Part shown: positions 61,081-64,000 of the stretch, one piece after another
Position numbering within the stretch: position 1 is the stretch's first letter
Layout: each line of letters begins with the position of its first letter
Assembly: GCA_029959085.1 (NCBI GenBank)
Contig: JARWIR010000023.1
Coordinates: 10,553,860 to 10,617,859 of the forward strand
Reading direction: 5' to 3'
DNA length: 64,000 nucleotides
Source of the DNA: Nemophila menziesii
Taxonomy: Eukaryota; Streptophyta; Magnoliopsida; Boraginales; Hydrophyllaceae
The notes under the pieces: generated by a model
Database searches by the model: none
Seen by the model: only the letters and a program-made list of their open reading frames with translations
What the model was told of the DNA's origin: nothing
Program-made: the position numbers and the translations under genes

Positions 61081-61464
61081 CTATAATTCTGGTTGGTCAA
61101 AATTTGAAAGATAATCTAGCCAATCATTGTTTTAGGAGGAATCTGTAGGAATGTTGTTGGTGTGCTCCTCGTCGTTTTTGTTGTTTCTACAAGAATTTTC
61201 CTCGGAGGTGGAACTCGAAGCATGCATAGGGTTAAATTCGGTGAGATCGTTGTTCTTGTTTTTTGAATAAATCATATCTTTGATGTTGTAGATATTTTTG
61301 TTACTGTTAAGAACCCGTTTCCAAAAGTCTATCGACCTTGGTGTTTGATAAAGGCTTTGATTAGGTTGACATGTTATTTGTTTTTCATTACTCTTCATAT
61401 CTTGGAATGATTTTCCATAGAGATTGAAATCTCTTGGAAACATCGACTCATTCCCAATATCAAT
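61081..61464 (-). pseudogene. Asn/Ser-rich gene fragment, copy in unit G
   Basis: This copy best preserves the ancestral reading of the region. It reads minus strand from ESMFPRDFN through YGKSFQDMK, KQITCQPNQ, IDFWKRV, NIKDMIYSKN and ASSSTSEEN to NNDWLDYLSNF and a TAG at 61081-61083. It lacks the TGA and 1-base deletion seen in A, C and E, but a TAA sits in the same frame near 61132 just before NNDW. The 5' part is cut by the LTR at 61465, so the frame that opens at 61560 is partly retroelement sequence. Confidence 0.55.
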
Positions 61465-62978
61465 TGGTGGGGGCAAAGGTGTGATAAATAAATAGATAAA
61501 TAAGAATAATAATAAAGAGCACACACCCTTGAGAACCACGGAACTCACTGCAAGTATCACAGATCGTTTGCAAGTTTTAATGATAAGTCAAGTTCGTTCG
61601 CAGGGATTGTATCCGTTAGATCTACTTATATTTAACAAGCGTAGATAAATTTAGATGTTTTAAATAAAAATATAAAGATGAAATAACAATCTACTCAATT
61701 AAATAATTAAAACAAATAAACAAAACAAATAACTAAATATGAATGTAAGTCAAATAGATTAGGATTACTAATATGAGTCTATTACTAAATCGTTATTCTA
61801 ACCTGTCACAGATTAAGCATTATATATTAACCAGGATTCTAAATTCTACCTAGCCTTCTCTAGGCTTAGGAGCAACCTCTCCACTACTAGGGATTCCTAA
61901 GTAATGATTGGTGATTAAATCAAACCTTAATGGCTATCTAGTTAGGCAAGGGATCAAAACTAGACGATTATGTGGTGTTGTCAATAACTAAAAATAATCC
62001 TAAGATTGGTCAAATCTAAGGTGTAACAATAAGTCAAAACACATAATAACAATATACGCCAAGCTCAATCAATTAAAATAACAAATAGTATTTATGAATG
62101 TAGACAGAATAATAATCCAACAATTAAAAGTAAAACTTACAGAATAATAGCTTAGAAAGATGGTGTAGCATAGATCTATAGCTAATTACTCTAAATATAG
62201 AGAAGGTGAGATGTAGAAGAGGAGTTTGTCAGTCTCCAATCTTCTTCTTCTTGTCTTCCTCTACAGGTCAGCTTGCTTCTTGAATGAATAGCTTGATTCT
62301 AAGGATGAATATTAATGTAAAGGACTAAGCTATTGTTTATAATTTAAGCTAATGTTTAGAACTGAGCAAGGACATGTTTACAATGATAAGAGGGTGTATT
62401 TATAGGTATATTGGAAGCCCTAATTCGTTTTCTTGAAGGAGAAGTAAGTAGTGGACTCCAAGCCCAACTCAAATTCGTAACCCTAAAAACATGCAATCAG
62501 GCCCGTTTTTCTTTTGGCTCTAACAGCTTCAATACTCATCCGTTTGACGCGTATGAGTACACCAAATTGATCGTCTCGGAAAGCTCTTCGACTTTTCTCT
62601 TGACCGTTTCTCCAAATTCCACACCGTTCTTGAGATATAAGCTGATTTGTGGTCGTAGGTGCAGAAATTCAGGATTAAGGCAGCTTTTCCTTTTCCATAT
62701 TTTTAGCTTTTGTTTCCTTATCTCCAATTACCATGTCTATCTCTTTCCATATCTTGTAGTCTTTGACTTGGAATCTATTTAATATCCATAATTATCTTTA
62801 AAGCTTCACACTAAATAAATAATTAAACCCAATATGCTCTAAAAATATTATTTTATTAAATCAAGACTCAAAATAGGAAAGTGTAGCATTTCTCAAGAAA
62901 ATCGACTATAATGACTTCTAAATCACTAAAAATGATGTCTCATCCTAATATAAATCTATCACAAATGAGGAGACATCA
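61465..62978 (-). mobile_element. LTR of retroelement 3, reverse orientation
   Basis: In its own sense it starts TGATGTCTCCTC at 62978 and ends CCACCA at 61465, about 1.5 kb. The start carries the GATGTCTC/GAGACATC hairpin (62934-62977). TATAAATAC lies at 62396-62405 (minus). The 123-codon plus-strand frame at 62411-62782 and its minus-strand partner lie in the LTR and are not considered genes. It inserted into the Asn/Ser-rich fragment of unit G. Confidence 0.8.
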
Positions 62979-64000
62979 AGACCCCCAACTGAAAGTTGTA
63001 TCGTCCCGATACAATAAAAATAAAAACAAAGGGAAGTCTCTAAATACACACCTAGGTCAATTAAGCACAAAAGGAAGAAGATAGCAGAATATGGAGAATA
63101 GACTCAAAGCAACTACTCAGAAAATTTCATGTAATAATATTCACAAACTACATACCTGTACACTTCTCATATCCACAGTCAGCACGGCTTGAATTCAAGA
63201 TCAGATTAGTTTCGCAATGTAAGAAGGAGAGGAACTTTACTCAGTTCACCAAGGAAGCTATAGATTGTTCATCGACCTTTACTAGTATCCAAAGCTCCAC
63301 TTAACTACTCTCTATTGGCTCAATCACTTCTCGATTACATAGCAAAGAATCAAAAGGTCTTTAAGGTTGTAATGTAGGCTTAGGGACGGTATGATAAGTA
63401 TATTTGGATAATTTAGAGTGAGCTTTTGGCTCTCTCCTCACTAGCCATCAACGAATCGCCCTAGAGCTTGAGTTACTCTCATAAAACGTTTCTCACTCAA
63501 CCCAATGATTTCTTTGATGCATAAAGTAGCATCCCCAATAACCCAATTAAAGCACAAGATGTTCACATAAAAATTCCACTTTGCCGGTCCGAATATATAT
63601 ATTTTCGTTTCAAATCAATTTCTTTTCTATAGCTATGATTCTCTTTTTATGTTGAGATATCACACTAATTTTCTCATATATATATTTTTTCTTTTAAAGC
63701 CCTTGTTGGAAAATTAGCTCGTAGCTTCTTTTTCATTCACTATTACCCCGGCAAAGGGTTACAATATATTCTTGTGAATCATCATCAATATAAATAACAA
63801 AGCACAATTAATAAGCTCAAAAATCCCAACCCAATAACAATTCCCATAATGGTGGACCCACCACCCCAAACTCAAGCTCTAAAACAACTGTCTATGCATC
63901 GCGATTCGAGTGCGGGTCATATGGAAAAATCCTATAATCTAAAGGGATATGGCTTATAACGTGTTTCAATAAAAGGCTTTAGAAAGGCTAGAAGGGGCTG
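62979..64000 (-). mobile_element. Internal 3' part of retroelement 3 (runs off the window)
   Basis: It begins with the polypurine-like AGTTGGGGGTCT (minus sense) and continues with sequence related to 50000-51056 of element 1, including the CCGGCAAAG near 63590 and the GACCCGCACTCGAATCGCGAT area near 63900. No coding domain is recognised. The rest of the element lies beyond the window. Confidence 0.7.

Larger units (their letters stand above)
59971..61464 (+). repeat. Macro-repeat unit G (right-truncated)
   Basis: The unit begins at ttaataatgcttag, a variant of the start motif, and reads like the diverged B-type spacer (59971-60768 and 60950-61080, nothing coding recognised). It carries a MITE at 60769-60949 and the Asn/Ser-rich fragment at 61081-61464, and then stops at the LTR edge at 61465. 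The remainder of the unit is either beyond the retroelement and outside the window, or lost. Confidence 0.8.

Noticed and set aside
62411..62782. 123-codon plus-strand frame and its overlapping minus-strand frame
   Set aside because: Both lie wholly within the LTR of retroelement 3, are antisense to each other, and have no recognised domain.
1..64000. tRNA or rRNA genes
   Set aside because: No cloverleaf with A and B boxes and no rRNA-like stretch was noticed by eye. A tRNA or rRNA scan would be decisive.

Overview
The window is eukaryotic, almost certainly nuclear DNA of a flowering plant. It is extremely AT-rich and has no bacterial-style operons. Its content is plant transposon debris: Helitron, LTR retrotransposon, LINE, MITE and hAT-like pieces, plus fragments of plant genes with GT-AG introns. 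I cannot name the species and see no intact host gene. Many open frames in the window start at TTG or GTG, or are antisense to better candidates, so they were not called as genes.

The framework is a head-to-tail series of related units of about 7.5 to 8 kb, all in the same direction. Named here by position they are A (before 1 to 8436, mosaic), B (8437-15893), C (15894-23743), D (23744-27629, then a retroelement), D2 (30657-37480, with a Helitron inside), E (37481-53002, split by a complete LTR retroelement), F (53003-57222) and G (59971-61464, cut by another retroelement). A full unit reads: AT-rich spacer, a broken minus-strand Asn/Ser-rich gene fragment, spacer, a roughly 0.7 kb hAT-like insertion, spacer, a roughly 0.9 kb array of degenerate 45-bp repeats, a plus-strand fragment resembling the N-terminal end of glucose-6-phosphate dehydrogenase, spacer, and an (AT)n tract. 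Units D and F, and a piece of A, switch after the first gene fragment into a different block. That block has a TATA-bearing 1 kb segment and a decayed LINE fragment, followed in D and F by the edge of an LTR.

C+D and E+F are copies of one higher-order dimer, and bases 1-6805 are a third copy with about 3.5 kb deleted. The region therefore grew by segmental duplication of already composite units. Later insertions were a 7.6 kb non-autonomous LTR element at 45270-52872 (5-bp target duplication, 1.8-kb LTRs, no pol), a MITE at 60769-60949, a truncated Helitron at 31248-34376 that keeps the PIF1-like helicase end and a textbook 3' hairpin, and a reverse-oriented LTR element at 61465 to the window end. 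A separate block at 57223-59970 holds a broken minus-strand fragment of a CDC48C/NVL-like AAA ATPase gene.

Nothing here looks like a working pathway. The main interest is the composite macro-repeat, its higher-order organisation, its repeatedly amplified gene fragments, and an LTR family with a conserved terminal hairpin.
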